The notes beneath the pieces are model-generated. The model had not been told where the DNA came from. It ran no database searches and saw only the letters and a list, made by a program, of their open reading frames with translations. This document shows, piece by piece, positions 49,697 through 62,046 of a stretch of 64,000 nucleotides of DNA (positions are counted from its first letter, which is position 1; the number at the start of each line of letters is the position of its first letter). Origin of the DNA: Aphelenchoides besseyi (Eukaryota > Nematoda > Chromadorea > Rhabditida > Aphelenchoididae); contig JAMPIQ010000001.1 of NCBI GenBank assembly GCA_024699855.1, positions 9,238,001 through 9,302,000 on the forward strand, in the 5' to 3' direction. The translations under genes were made by a program, and so were the position numbers.

Positions 49697-51494
49697 TTAG
49701 TTAAAAGTTTGAGTTCCTGCAGTTTTGACTTCATTGCGACGTTTCTTGACCAAAATCAAAGAGACCACGAAAATGACGATAAGCACAAAACTCAAAGCAA
49801 TTGAACTGATGACGAGAACGTAGAAGAGAATTCCGCCGAAAAATGCGAAGAGTTAGTTTAATCGACTTATTTGAATACTTACTTTTACTTGTCTTTGCGT
49901 ACTGATCAAACGATGTGAGGCGTCCGAAAGAGGAGCTTTCACTGGTCCACTTGTCTTCGTCGTAGATTCCACAACCGGTGTAATCGACGTTGTGAAGCAA
50001 CGAAAATTCTTCGCGCAATTCTTCGTTTTCTGACGCCAATTTAAAGAAGTCGGTGAACGGAGTGCTGTTGTTCGTTTCGTCCTTGTGACCGAACCAAATG
50101 CCTGAAAGTGACCGTTTGAATAGCACAAGACCAATGACTATCTTACCGTTGATGCAACCCATAAAAGCACTTGAGACAACAGTCGACGACGAGAAGATCG
50201 TAATCGGAACGCTCTTTTCGAACTGCGGAACTTGAACGGAACGAGGCGGGTGATTATCAACGTAGATGTTGTAAACGGCCATTCCAGCATTTGCACCAAT
50301 TTCTTTGACGGCAATCAAGTGGAGACGAGCATCAGACGAGTCGACAGAGAAAACTGAAATCTAACATCGTTTAGATCATCGATTACAGCCACTCGCTTTC
50401 GTATGTGTTCGGATTTGTTTTGATGGTCACAAGCAACATATTGCCATTTCCACCGGAAGAGATCATGAAACTGAAATGACGTAGAGATTATTTAGTTGTT
50501 ATAAGTCATGTTCTCACTCTCCAATCTCCATGAACTTATGATAGTCGTAACTGAGTTCCGGAAATCGCATCTGAATGCGCCATTCGGTGATTCGTTGGTT
50601 CTTAGGTGCCGTGTATGTCCATTGCATCGAAGTGCCGTTTGGAGTACCGAGTTTTAGCGAAGATTTCAAGTTCGTAAAATCAGTTTCGCGAGAATCAGCA
50701 ACAAATGGCTTGATCGCGTTGTGGTTGAGCGCAACTGAGCAGTTTTCCACCTTCGGCACATCGACATAGCAACGCAAAGGTGACAGTTGAACGCCGGCCG
50801 TGTAGTTGCCAAATTGGGGTGTCAAATAAATGACTCCAGTTGCGTTCTGTTCAGCCAAATCGTAGGTTTTGGTTCCTGTTCCTGAAATACAATCATTAGC
50901 GAGATAGGTTCTCATTTTGTTTGTTTTATGTGAGCATTCACTCCCGGGCTGATTCCCGTCTTTCGAACCCACCTTCGACATCAAAATGAAGAAATTTGGT
51001 GGAGTTGCCAGTCGCACTCGTCACCTTCAGAACTATGTCCGGATCGTTTGCGCGAATAGCCGACCAAGCAATTGAAATCGATTGTTGGCAGTAGGTCGAG
51101 TTTTTGATAATCGCTGCGAGATACTCGGGGTCAGAGACTCTAAGCATTCGGGTTGGGATCGTTCTTATGTGTTTTCAACTCACTGGTATCCAACGGCGCG
51201 GAATTCGTTTGGAATCGTGTGTTGCAGTTCGAGGGCGTTGTGGATGATCGTTTCGATTTGACCGCTTTGATTTCGTGGTGGAAACTTGCATTGAATGTGA
51301 AACGTCTGATCGTGTCCATTCGTCAACGGCAGAATCGCTGCATCACAATTGCCGGCCAGATAGTGATCACGACAACTGAGGCGCGGAACTGAAACGTTTG
51401 TTCATGTCAAAGCAGCTGATTGGTGACTTCACTCACCGATTTGAGCATTCAGACTGATGAACAGTATCAGCGGAAAAACGAACGGTCGAAACAT
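49697..51494 (-). CDS. Type I membrane protein, CUB-like ectodomain
   Basis: About eight exons. The signal peptide is MFRPFVFPLILFISLNAQI. The ectodomain has RLSCRDHYLAGNCDAAI, STYCQQSISIAWSAIRAND, SPLRCYVDVPKVENCSVAL, then a CUB-like stretch (FMISSGGNGNMLLVTIKTN) and later VDYTGCGIYDEDKW. One transmembrane helix (LFYVLVISSIALSFVLIVIF) is followed by a short basic tail KKRRNEVKTAGTQTFN. Many N-glycosylation sites. I do not recognise an orthologue. The neighbouring gene at 51794 encodes another surface protein on the same strand. Confidence 0.7.
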
Positions 51495-51793
51495 TTCACT
51501 TACTGAAACAATCAAAATGAGTTAATGGTCCAAGGAAAGAGCGAAGAAACGAAATGAACGTCTGAGGTCGACGATTCACCCACTCGCACAACCGTTAGGT
51601 CCAACGAAAAGCCACAAGACGAAAACGATCGTGCTGTTGTTTGCCGCAATTTCAAACTGCAAATACCATTCGAGGCGACTGAAAATTGTAACCTCCTCTA
51701 AGTTTCTAAAACGAATTGACTTCATCAGCAGCTGCAGATTTATATCAGTAACGCTCATTTAAAGAACTTCAATGTTTTGGAGCTTCCGCATAG

Positions 51794-52673
51794 TCACATG
51801 AACACAATGTTCGTTACAATAATAAGGATAAACAAAATTAACCAAAAACTTTCAGTACCACTACACGTCTTGCTGCTCTGGAATTCGATTTGTTTCCTTT
51901 GGTCGAACTCGACATTAAATGACTAAAAGTTTAAGGTCACAAGCTGATCTGTGTTGATCTTACAGTGTTTGTGTGGTCGATTTCAAACTCCGATTGTGAG
52001 TCCAGAACCAATCTGTTCAAAAAGTCTAAACATTTCGACGTGTTCTTATCTTGGCCGTTGTAAGTATACAATATTCATAGGGTATTGGGTTCACTGTTAA
52101 GTTCAATGAGCTTACAATCCTTTTCCAAGCTGTAACTGTGAGTAGCGACAATGTTTTTGCGACTGCACAAAGTAACGTGCTAACCTTCCGAAAGCCAGTA
52201 ACCATTCTAAAGTTGTTGATTGAATAGCTGGCTATTCGTTCTTACTCTTCGATCTGAGAAACCAGTAGTATCGTGATTAGCAGAAACAGTACAGCTCATG
52301 TTGCTAACAAAAGCCAATGTGTCGTTGATTCTGAGCATGAATTCTGGTTGCTTATCAACAGCACTTTTGAACAAAGTCTCATGATGAAAAGTTGTTTTGT
52401 GTTTGTCTCTATACTTCCGCCAGTAAGTTCTAGGCTTCGGAGTACAGAATAATAAGCTTACTTCTTGTGGAGATTACACTTGAGTTTGTGTCTTGAGTGG
52501 CGTTTTGAACCTCATCTAACGACGTGTAAACACTGTGGACGATTGGATTGAAGTCGTAGGTCACATGTTCACAGCGAGTTTCAAGGTCTTCGTAAAATCT
52601 GTTTTCAATTCACCTTGTACATAAGGACTCCAAATTACGTGGAACGTCCATACGCATTAAACTCATAAACAAA
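51794..52673 (-). CDS. Surface protein with C-terminal hydrophobic tail, 5' end not found
   Basis: At least five exons, joined by introns of about 40-50 bases, stay in frame. They read FVYEFNAYGRSTFYEDLETR, CEHVTYDFNPIVHSVYTSL, LRINDTLAFVSNMSCTVSA, FLNRLVLDSQSEFEIDHTN and SFNVEFDQRKQIEFQSSKTC. The protein ends SFWLILFILIIVTNIVFM, a helix at the very end that predicts either a tail anchor or a GPI-addition signal. Cysteines and Asn-x-Thr/Ser sites favour an extracellular protein. No start codon or signal peptide is visible before the MSP-like gene on the other strand, so the gene may be truncated or overlap it. Confidence 0.5.
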
Positions 52674-52816
52674 CTGGTAAGTTGAGTTGAAATGAAGAAT
52701 AAACATCCTCGAGTTTGTTCCACAAAATTTAAAGATGACAAGAAGTTAGCTAACGGTTGTTGTTTTCACTCGACCAATCATTCTTACTTTTGCAGTTCAG
52801 TCGGGTATCCGCTCCC

Positions 52817-53438
52817 ATGGCTTCTTCAAACAAAAGCAAGTCGGTCAAAACGACATCGAAAGACCCGTATAAATACGAGAACGCGTTCAACAAGTCGCTC
52901 GTTGGAACAATTGATGGCATCAACGTGCAACCGAATATTCTGCGTGTAGATCCAACTCGTTATTGCGAAGAAAAACTCGTTTTTTATATCACCAACCTCA
53001 GCGATGTTCCTCAACATTTGAACGTGAGTTGATCGAAATAACAAGTTGATCGTGTATGTTTTGGGTCCTTCGTTTCGGGCAACCGGGATCATTAGCTGCG
53101 GAGAATTCTGTGAACTTGTTAGAACCGGGCAAAACGGCAACATGTGTGATTCAGGTCTTAAATCTCGACTTCTCCAAAGATACGAAACCGCAAATATTGG
53201 TCTATCATTCACGAGTCATACACAAGGATATCACTGAACAATACCAAGGTATAGCCGTTGACATTTGCTCGCTCAATTCGTGTTTTCAGAAGTTTATCCA
53301 ATCGAATTGGTTGTCGAGAGCGATGAGGTATTCCAAAACGATTTCAATCGAATCGATTACTCCAGGACCAACGCCTGTTGTTCGACCGAAATCGTTAGCA
53401 CAAAAAGCCCCAGCAATTCAACATGCAAAATGTGTTAA
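52817..53438 (+). CDS. MSP-domain-like protein
   Basis: Three exons, about 185 residues. The first has a basic start (MASSNKSKSVKTTSKDP), then INVQPNILRVDPTRYCEEKL and VFYITNLSDVPQHLN, like the first strands of an MSP (major sperm protein/VAP) fold. The second continues FGQPGSLAAENSVNLLEPGK, TATCVIQVLNLDFSKDTKPQ and LVYHSRV. The third reads EVYPIELVVESDEVFQNDF and ends STCKMC. To connect exons 1 and 2 in frame the intron (53024-53064, 41 bases) must end in GG rather than AG. The MSP call is by pattern and moderate. Confidence 0.6.
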
Positions 53439-53703
53439 AGACGGTCTAATGCAGAAGTTCAAGAATCACAACAAACCGAGACCGACAGTCGAATGGATTT
53501 TCCATTGTGCTGAGAAGCAATAAAACTGCAAGTGGTTGTAAATGAGTTGTTCGAGTACGAATAAACGAAGTCTCTAACACAACATGAATTAAACGTCTTC
53601 GGACGAAAAGCAATGTTTATTTCCGGACAACACTTCATGAGAATGTCTAGGTCATAGAAGGCACCCTTAGACAAGAGAATAACTTCGCTTTCTCTTCTCC
53701 GAC

Positions 53704-54520
53704 CTACCAAGTCTCAACGTTCTTACCTTCCATGATCGCCACCATTGATCCGTGATAAGTCTTTTGGATCTCGAGAAAGTTGTAGAACAATCCTGCATGA
53801 TCGTTCTTGATTGCGCTCAACTTCAACAATTCTTCCTTCACAACCTCCATTTGACGTTCGAATTCCTTTCGAGTTTGTTCGGCCTTGATCAAATGCTCAC
53901 GTTTCGCGTTGCCTCTGAACACACAAATTGGAGGAACATAGTTGAGAACTCACTTCGTAGCCTTTTCAGTTGCTCTGTCGGCATCATCTCTGAGATCATT
54001 CAACTTCGAGAGTTCCATCTTCATGCGTTTGTAATCAGTCAATAGCCACGCATTCAACGGATCAACAATCTAAACGTTGGCATTAAAAACTGAAGACTAG
54101 TAACGCAAACCTGTTCTTTGAGATCCGATTGAAATTTTCGTTGCGCACGTCCGACCTCATCGTATATGGCGTTCAATTCGAGAAGAAAGTCCGAGTACTG
54201 AAATGAATCATGTAGTCGATTATGTCCACTGTGGCACCTCAGAATCCTTCTCCTTCAGAAGGTTCGCCAACATCTTCAGATTGATCGCCAAGTTCTCGGA
54301 GACGTTGTGCAACGGACCATCCGGTTGGTCGAAGAGTTTGCTAATCGCCGTGCAATCACTGACGATTCCCGCTGCCAATGCACGGATGGTCTCCAGTAAA
54401 TGGATCTGCAATGCGGAAGATTGATAACCAACTTCAATAAGAACCCACTCGTTTTTGAACCGGGGCATCATATTCTGGAGGTGGTTTATTTGCGACTAAC
54501 TTCTGAAGTTTTCTGAACAT
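53704..54520 (-). CDS. BAR-domain protein
   Basis: Five or six exons give about 215 residues forming essentially one BAR domain, a curved helical dimer that senses or bends membranes. It begins MFRKLQKLVANKPPPEYDAP. Helix 1 follows (IHLLETIRALAAGIVSDCTA), then LLKEKDSEYSDFLLELNAIY, VDPLNAWLLTDYKRMKMELS and KLNDLRDDADRATEKATKG. The last helix is AEQTRKEFERQMEVVKEELL ending LFYNFLEIQKTYHGSMV. This matches the amphiphysin/endophilin order of motifs; no SH3 domain is seen. The last exon may end at KNVETW or splice to a short alternative. Confidence 0.75.
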
Positions 54521-55479
54521 TTTGAAGAAAAGCAACCGAACTTCAGAGTTGAGCGGCGAATGAACGAAGTTGTTTCTGAAATCCGATTGTGAGTTCAATT
54601 ATGCAACTTTCCATTGAGCATTCAAATTACCGCCGTCGTAAACATACGTTTATTGCAAACTTCGATTTCCATTGTTCTTTTTAGCTCACAGTCAAAAGAT
54701 TTCACTCGTCTGTTCGTTAAGTACATGATTGACGAAATGAGAAGGCTATGAGAATCTAGTTCGTTATCATGAGCTTTGAGTGAATAAACAAACGAACATT
54801 CGTAGTACATAAGCGTTGAGAAGAAGCTGAAGACCTCGAAAAATTGACGTCTAAACACTTTTGGTTTAAAGTTCAATTCCATTGTGAGTATTAAAAATCT
54901 TCAAATCGTTGGGGCCTTTAAATGTTTCATGTAATTACTATTTGCTTAACTATTAAGGCAAGGAGCGAAGCTAAACGATGATTGCTTGGTTGTCTACAAT
55001 TCGTCACTTATCCTTGGGACTTGTTGGCTTCCAATTTCTTTGATCAAAATGTTGATCGAAATAAACAACAAGTTCAAAGTCATAAGATGTGCCCTCTTTT
55101 GTGTTGTTTTCGTAACAAATGAAAGTTCTGAACGAGTTTTTTGATGTTCTACGAGAGCAAAAGGATACGGCGACTTCAACACACGTTCGAAAACGTCATT
55201 GACCGCTCAATCAAAACTCACATTTTCGTCCACGTTGCTCCATGTGGCCAACTGTTAACATCAGGAACCCACTTTTAATCGCGACCATGTCCCTATTGAT
55301 TTGGCGTCTTTTTTGCTAGAGATTCGTAAGTTTTAATTGGACCAATTTTACTCCCTCATTTCGCTGTTTCTGCAATAAACGTTTGGCAAGACGAGAAGTT
55401 TTATCTGACTACTGGATCATTCCTTTAACACCATCAGCTAACATGTCAGTTTGGTTGTTTCGTGTTTGATTGCGGTAAA

Positions 55480-55686
55480 ATGAACGACTTCGTCCGGAGA
55501 CTAATAACCGTTGTGTTTGCAGTGATCAGAATTCCGATGATTGTCGGCGATATTGCGTGGATTTTGATTATTCTTCTCGTTGGAATCGTTGTGATTTGCG
55601 TGGCCACTGGTTTGTGTGCCGTTCTGTACAATTGGTGGACGAGAAGACGATTGCAACTGCAAACAAGACCTTCAAGTGCCGATTGA
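55480..55686 (+). CDS. Small single-pass membrane protein, 68 residues
   Basis: A complete ATG-to-stop frame: MNDFVRRLITVVFAVIRIPM, then a strongly hydrophobic helix (AWILIILLVGIVVICVATGL), NWWTRRRLQLQTRPSSAD at the end. The positive cluster after the helix suggests its C-terminus faces the cytoplasm. No family recognised. Confidence 0.5.
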   Translation: MNDFVRRLITVVFAVIRIPMIVGDIAWILIILLVGIVVICVATGLCAVLYNWWTRRRLQLQTRPSSAD

Positions 55687-58600
55687 ACTTCATTTGTAAT
55701 TTGCCATTAAACATTTTTTTGATTTCACTGGGATTCTGAAGACAATACGAATTGAATGTTTAGCATGCGAACAACGATTTTTGCGCCCTTCAACGACGAC
55801 ACTATTAGCATAACATTTGGAGCTATGACTCGCTCTCGTTGCACCTGACAGCCATTTCCCCGAATGTCAACAAACAAAATTACCGTTGGGTTCGTGTTTT
55901 GTCAAAGTGAAAGTACCAGTCATGTTTTCATGTCTTCTGGAGAGGAAAATGGCTGCAGCTGCTAGAATCAACGAGATGACTTGTGGCATCTGGGATCTTT
56001 AGATGTTGAGTTCAACAAGAAGGTCTTGTAACTTTCGTGCTAATTAATTGAGGAAGATAAATTTAATTAGAACGGCAGGTCCGGTGATGTGAACTTATTT
56101 GCAATTCAGAAAGAAGGCCACGCGACTTTGTGGAAATTTTTTCACGGTCAGCAGTTACACTTCCTTCTTTTTACCCAGCGAGTTGAAGCGATCAAACGGA
56201 AAAATCGATGAACACCGTCGACTGCATTCAGTTGAAGTGGTTCCTTGAATGCGTTTAGTTCACGCGTTCGATTTGTTTGATTAACGAACGTTTATATTCA
56301 AACTATAATGACCTTTTAAGTGCCGTTCGAGCGCTCGAACTTGTTCTCCACGTTTTTGAATTCGACCTTTGGGCTTTCGCCCGATTATTGCAACTCAAAC
56401 AAACCCAACGCAAAGATCAAGTCCTTCCATTCAATTCGCTTTTAACTCGACCGTTTACGGAACCTTTCGATCTTTTGCTTCACAAATCTGCCTTGATCTC
56501 TTTGACTAAGTAATCACCTTTCGAAACTTTCCGTTGTGTTTAAATCCAATTTTGAAAGTTTGGAAGACAACCCAAAGGATTATAGAAATTGACAGAATTC
56601 TTCCGTCGTCTCAATTTGCTAATGCGTCGAAAGAAATTGGCTTCTGATCTCCAACTGTTTTCCCAGAACTTCTTCACGCCATTTTAGATGTTCAAATGCT
56701 AAGAGGATCCTAATCTCCGTATTTGCTCGCTTTGATAATCTCAAAGGCTTCATTTTAGGGTGTTGTCGCACAACCCCAGACCTTGTATTGTAGTTGCTAT
56801 CTTCTAGGTTTACGTTCAACCAAATCATTTAGAAGTTGATGTGCATTTGTCCAACTATCAATCTGAATGATCATTTACGGTCCTAAGTACATTTTTCTTT
56901 TCGAGTTATTGTGTCATAAGTAGATGCAGTTCGTCTCACTAATTAGACCCATTCGTTGCTGGAATTAACTTTAGGGACTTTAGGTTTTGTCTTTTTGTAG
57001 GAACGTGTGGGTGTTTGAGTTGTTTGGTGTTCGCAGTGTGAGAATTTTTGGTCAAACATCAACTTACATGTTTGAGCGAATAGGAAGAACGTAGTGCAAC
57101 ACGTCGACTTGAATCAGCCAATTTGTTTTATTTCCATTCATTACGAATGTTACAAGGTCTTTAAGGTCAACTTGTTAAGGGCCTAGTGTTCTTTAACAAG
57201 AAATTTACTTGAGAACATTTTGGTCGATCATTGAATTGCGGTATTAAATCTTTCGCCCTACAGTTCAATTGGTTTCGAACTTTGCCGTTATTGCACAGCC
57301 ATAAACGAAGGTCCTGTAAACTGTAAGAAAAGAGCTCGTTAACCTTGTTCTCAATTCTCAGCAGTGGTCTTTGGAAACGTTTTCTTGTACACTTGACTTC
57401 TAGCTTCCTGCTAATAAGCAGCTAATTAATTCAATTAACGCTCTGAATCACATTTTCGAGTATTCTTATAGTCCTTTAGATCCAGCTTTTTTACTGCACT
57501 TTGAATTAAGGCGGACGTTATACGCGACATGCTGTGGTGGGTGGAAGAGAATAAGAACGAATAGTTGGAGTACAACAACTTAACAATTCAATGAACACCT
57601 CTTTCTGACTTCTCTTATGATTCTGACTAACCCGTGAATATTGTTTTCTTACTTCCAAATAGTCAATGCTTTCTCCGTGATTAAGGTAAGACGAGATTGC
57701 TACCAGGAACTTTCTGTCGAGTGTATTAGTTCTGTTCGTCTTCTGAACTCAATGATTGATGTTTCGATTTATCTTATTCGTTGGCTAGCGCAGTTGGAAC
57801 GTTTACGACCTCCGCTCTGTCGTGCCAATTGAAACGACTGTGCCGCTGATTTTATCGTCTTTTCGCACGTTTTTATGCAGCTGCACAATGTCAAAGGACA
57901 AGTGGGCGCTGAAGCAAAGAAAATAGACGATGTAACTGATGCTAACAGTTTTCGTAGAAACCAAAAAGACACTTTGACTTTCTGATCTAAAAATATTTCT
58001 CTCGAAATTCTTATTTGTCTTTTGGATCAAAAGCGTAGTTACTGTTTGACTTTTGGGTCTTCAAAAAACAAAACGTGATGTCAATTAACCGCAAAAGCCA
58101 AAGGGCGATCGACAGTACGGTTCTTGTTGATGGATGGAAGTCGAAAAGTCTAATCGGATTAGACTTTGAAATCGAGAAGCTTCCGCTTTGATTCATATAA
58201 ATGATTTGCGGGACAAAGTTCGTTTTCTTTCGTCGACTGTTCAACTTTACAGTCTTGAAAATGGAACGGACATTCCTTGAAGTCATGCGTTCAATCGCTT
58301 GCACTTTTAAGTTTAATCCACTAATGTTGTAGACAGAGAGATCGGGGATTAAAAGTCGAAAACCAGTTTTCGGATCTCGCTTATAAGCCAAAAGAAGTTC
58401 AAAAGTTGGGGACAATCGAATTGGGTGTTTTCATGTTGTCCACGTGTTATTCCCAGAAATTTTTATCGCTATGCATTATGACCGCGGAATGTGAGCTTCC
58501 CGATAGTTGGCAACTTCTACTCAGCTCTTGTCTATGTCTTATCATTTGAACGTGAAAGAGCAGACCGTCAAGTTCAATAAGAAGTTGTTTCTCGGCGACT

Positions 58601-60253
58601 ACTCATTGAGTCAATTGGATGAAAGTGTTTGCAAACACTTTGACATCATTCTCGATCGTAAATTATAATCAGAAGCTTTTTTGCATTTCCGCTTTAATTT
58701 GCACTCATTGAAAAGGGCGTACACTTCGGCTTCAGTAGAGCACCTTAGAGTTATCAGCGACTTCAACTCATTGGTTATTTTCGGGTCCACGAAGCGGCGT
58801 TTCTCATCGGTTTTCGATTTTGTTGCGTGTAAAACGCTTAGAAAAATTGCTTGGATTACTTATTCGGTTCTTTCAGATTGTGAATTGGTGACTTTGATTC
58901 TGAACCAAACTACTGATTTACTACGAAGTTTTGCTGCTGGAACGAAATCTCAAGTTCAATGGGTATGTTTCTTTTGGAACATAAACATCCGTTCTTTGAC
59001 TTGCCGTCGATAACAAAGAGTAGAGAAACGGACGTTATGGTTATTTTTGTGCTCGTTGGTAATTTGCGATAAAAATTCCGTTATGTTGTTTTAAGAAATC
59101 TTATTTTCGGGTGATAAAAAGAGCTCGTAAACGTTGAAGCCTACGACTGATAAGGGAATTAAAGTGGCTAATTAAAACAAACAGTTCTTTTTTGGTAACA
59201 AAAGTGATTGAGAAGACTCGATGATGTAAATTTGAATGATTGTAGGCACATAGTGACGTTACTGCACGCTTGTTACGTGAACAAGTTTATCAGTGGAGTA
59301 GAAAGAAAGCCGAAAATGCACTCGAACGGGAGTCGTCGTGTTTATCAAACCGACTACTGAAACACACGTTTTGACCGCAATCCACGTGTTCTAAACCAAA
59401 ACTGATGTTTGATCATGACGGCCAACTCGACTCATCATTTCGGCCGTGGATTGAGTTCTCGACTACAAACCTTTGCGTTTGCTCGCTGAGCTCAAAATGT
59501 CATATGCAGCTGTTCGACTCTTGAGTGTGAGGCTGCGAATTCGAAATCGGGGACCACTTATGAAACTCACCAAACGGCCGCTAATCGCACCTGTTGAGTT
59601 GAGGTCACCGCGCGTTTGTTGACTTCTGACCACTTTCTTTTTTTGTTATTAAACAAAATTTCCGAGCGTGTTAATCGGTTTCTGAACTTTGACCGTTTGC
59701 ACATAAAAGCGAACAATCCGAAGGTTCACATTTCGTTGAATCTTCGCTTTTGCATTGATTTCTGTTGAAGTGTATTCACGAGCAAAGGCGTTGGCGTTTT
59801 TGCAAAGCAAATCGTTCACACGAAAAAACGATATCGAATTGATGTACGGAGATTATAGTGTAAAATTTGTTGCAATTTGCAACAACACGAATTCGATTTC
59901 GATGGTCTTTGAGATTTCGATAGCAAGCACTCTGAAATACTCGAAGACTTTCGTTTGTTGTTGTGAACTTGGACGGTTGTTTTTATCCGCAAGATGAAGC
60001 AAATGAAATGCAAACGACCCAAACGAATTGCAATGGACACAACCGAATAGTTTTTTGCTTTTCGTCTTCTTTTTGGCTCGTAAGTCGCGTGTTTGGGTCC
60101 CAAAAGCCATTTGAGCTCGTGGAGAACAACCGGAGAATTTGGCGGGAAGCGGCGAGCAATTTGTGAGGGTGTTCGCTTCGTGTACTTAAAGCTGATTAGA
60201 TTTCTTGACTTCGGAGATTTCTACGTTTGTTTTTCAACTTGATAGTTTCAGAG
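55687..60253. other. Gene-poor stretch
   Basis: About 4.5 kb without a frame I can assign. The longest frames (58011-58415 minus, 58681-59013 plus) lack splice context and family resemblance. No tRNA, tandem repeat or inverted repeat was noticed by eye. It may be regulatory sequence of the long-promoter TTD14-like gene. Confidence 0.4.
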
Positions 60254-60685
60254 TTGGATTCTCGGATCAGCAAATTTTCCTCAAAATCGCCACTTCGACA
60301 ACGAGCGCCCTCCACGGAGCCGAGCAGCGAAGAAGAAGTGCGAAGTGAAGGCAGCTACAGCTTTGAGGTTCGTGAATCATAAAAATAACCACGAGATTGA
60401 TAAGAAAAGTGGCCAGTTCATATGAATAGCCTTTAATTCAAATGAGTTTGTTATTAGAAACGTTTATTTTAGGAGCTTCTTCGTCAGAGCGGCGTTCATC
60501 CCGCAGGTCCATCTTCCGATTACTCGAGTGGCAACGAATCTGCGGATTGTGCCGAACCACCATTCTGTTATTCTCGAAGTTCACGTAAACTCGTTCATCA
60601 ATCGAGTTTTCATCCCGCTGATATACTCGCGAACACCGTTGCCAGTGTCGATTTGGATAGCGAGTTGTCGTCGCCACTCTTCAAG
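60254..60685 (+). CDS. Upstream in-frame exons of the TTD14-like gene (long isoform)
   Basis: After a GTTTCAG at 60253 an exon reads ELDSRISKFSSKSPLRQRAP, then EEEVRSEGSYSFE. A second, after TTATTTTAG, reads ELLRQSGVHPAGPSSDYSSG and runs without a stop into the conserved TTD14 start. Phase is kept across the 105-base intron. This suggests a longer, disordered N-terminal isoform whose first exon I did not find, besides a short form starting at the ATG at 60686. Confidence 0.5.
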
Positions 60686-62046
60686 ATGTCCGAACCCGAT
60701 CCGACGAAGCCGTTGAATAAGAAGCGAATTTACAAATTGGTCTTGACGGGCGGACCATGCGGAGGCAAAACCACCGGACAGGAACGTTTGGGAACGTTCT
60801 TCGAGAATGCAGGATGGAAAGTCTTCACTGTTCCGGAAACCGCAACGATTCTTCTTGGTGGTGGAGTTAAATTTGCCGAACTGAATGCCGAACAATCGTA
60901 TGCTTTTCAACGCGATTTGCTAGCTACATTGCTGCGTATTGAACAAGTAATTTTATATTTTGATGGTCTTAAACTTTCTATGAAATTCAGACTTTGTTTA
61001 CTCAAGCAGCAATGGTGGCTGAACGAAACGTGTTGGTCATTTGTGATCGTGGAGCAATGGATCCGTCTGCTTACATGGATCAAGCAGGATGGGATCAAAT
61101 TATGAAAGACTTGAATTTGAACGCATTCGAGTTGCGAGATGCACGCTACAATCAAGTTGTTCATATGGTCACTGCGGCTGATGGTGCCGAGGGTTTCTAT
61201 ACTGTTGCTAATAATAAGGCACGTTCCGAAGGAATTCGTGAAGCTCTGGATCAGGATCGGGCAACTCGGAACGCGTGGATTGGTCATCCGTACGTCGATG
61301 TTGTTGACAATTCGAATGTGCGCAAATTTGACGATAAGATCTTGAAGTTGATTTCCGTTGTTTGCGATCGTGTTGGATTGGATTATCAAGATCGTTTGGC
61401 GCCGAACAGTCGGTCAGTGGACATTTCAATGAACATTCAAATGAATTTATTGCTTTTAGGAAACGCAAGTGGTTGGTCAGTTCCATTGATTTTGATCGTT
61501 TTCCGAAGTACGAAGAGTTCGAAGTTACACACGACTATCTTCTTGCCGACAAGCCGGACATTCAAGTGCGAATTCGTACTCGGTGTCAAAACAATCGCTT
61601 TACGTACACGATCACAACGCGTCAATACGTGAAAAACGAACCTGTGGAAACGAGGATGCAAATCACGGAACGCGAATATCAACGTTATTTGACAATGAAA
61701 GACATGAATCGTTGCACGATCTTCAAACGTCGTCGTTGTTTCAACTACGGAACTCAGGTAGTTGATCACGTTTTGAATTCGATTATTTCCGATGTTTTAG
61801 TACTTTCATTTGGACATTTACGTTCAACCATTACCGCCGGCCTGCAACGGAGCTCAATCGTTGATGATCCTCGAAACATACACCACCCATCCAGTCGGCA
61901 GTCCCGAACCTTCGTTACCTGAGTTTCTAAAAGTTGAACGTGAAATCACGAATGAAGCCGGATATTCGATGTATCAGTTGTCTCGTTTCAAATCCGCATC
62001 TGTTCCATTACTCCAACATAATGGAGTTCCAAAAGTAGTTGCATGA
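60686..62046 (+). CDS. TTD14-like P-loop GTP-binding protein
   Basis: Orthologous to Drosophila TTD14 (TRPL translocation defect 14), which binds GTP and phosphoinositides and is needed for membrane trafficking; homologues are found across eukaryotes. The start MSEPDPTKPLNKKRIYKLVL leads into the P loop TGGPCGGKTTGQERL. Then come PETATILLGGGV, LVICDRGAMDPSAYM, GADGAEGFYTV-like sequence (TAADGAEGFYTVANNKARSE) and GHPYVDVVDNS. The second half is a CYTH-like barrel with SSIDFDRFPKYEEFEV, RTRCQNNRFTYTITTRQYV, MQITEREYQRYL and FHLDIYVQPLP. About 430 residues from five exons, normal for the family. Confidence 0.9.

Noticed and set aside
51576..51758. Possible N-terminal exon before the type I membrane protein
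   Set aside because: The downstream ATG already has a clean signal peptide; this frame contains an unrelated hydrophobic stretch and does not join in phase.
54622..54882. Minus-strand 86-codon frame upstream of the BAR-domain gene
   Set aside because: Protein-like in parts but without splice connection to the BAR gene or any known family.
58011..59013. Frames of 134 and 110 codons in the gene-poor stretch
   Set aside because: No conserved motifs, no plausible flanking exons; not reported as genes.
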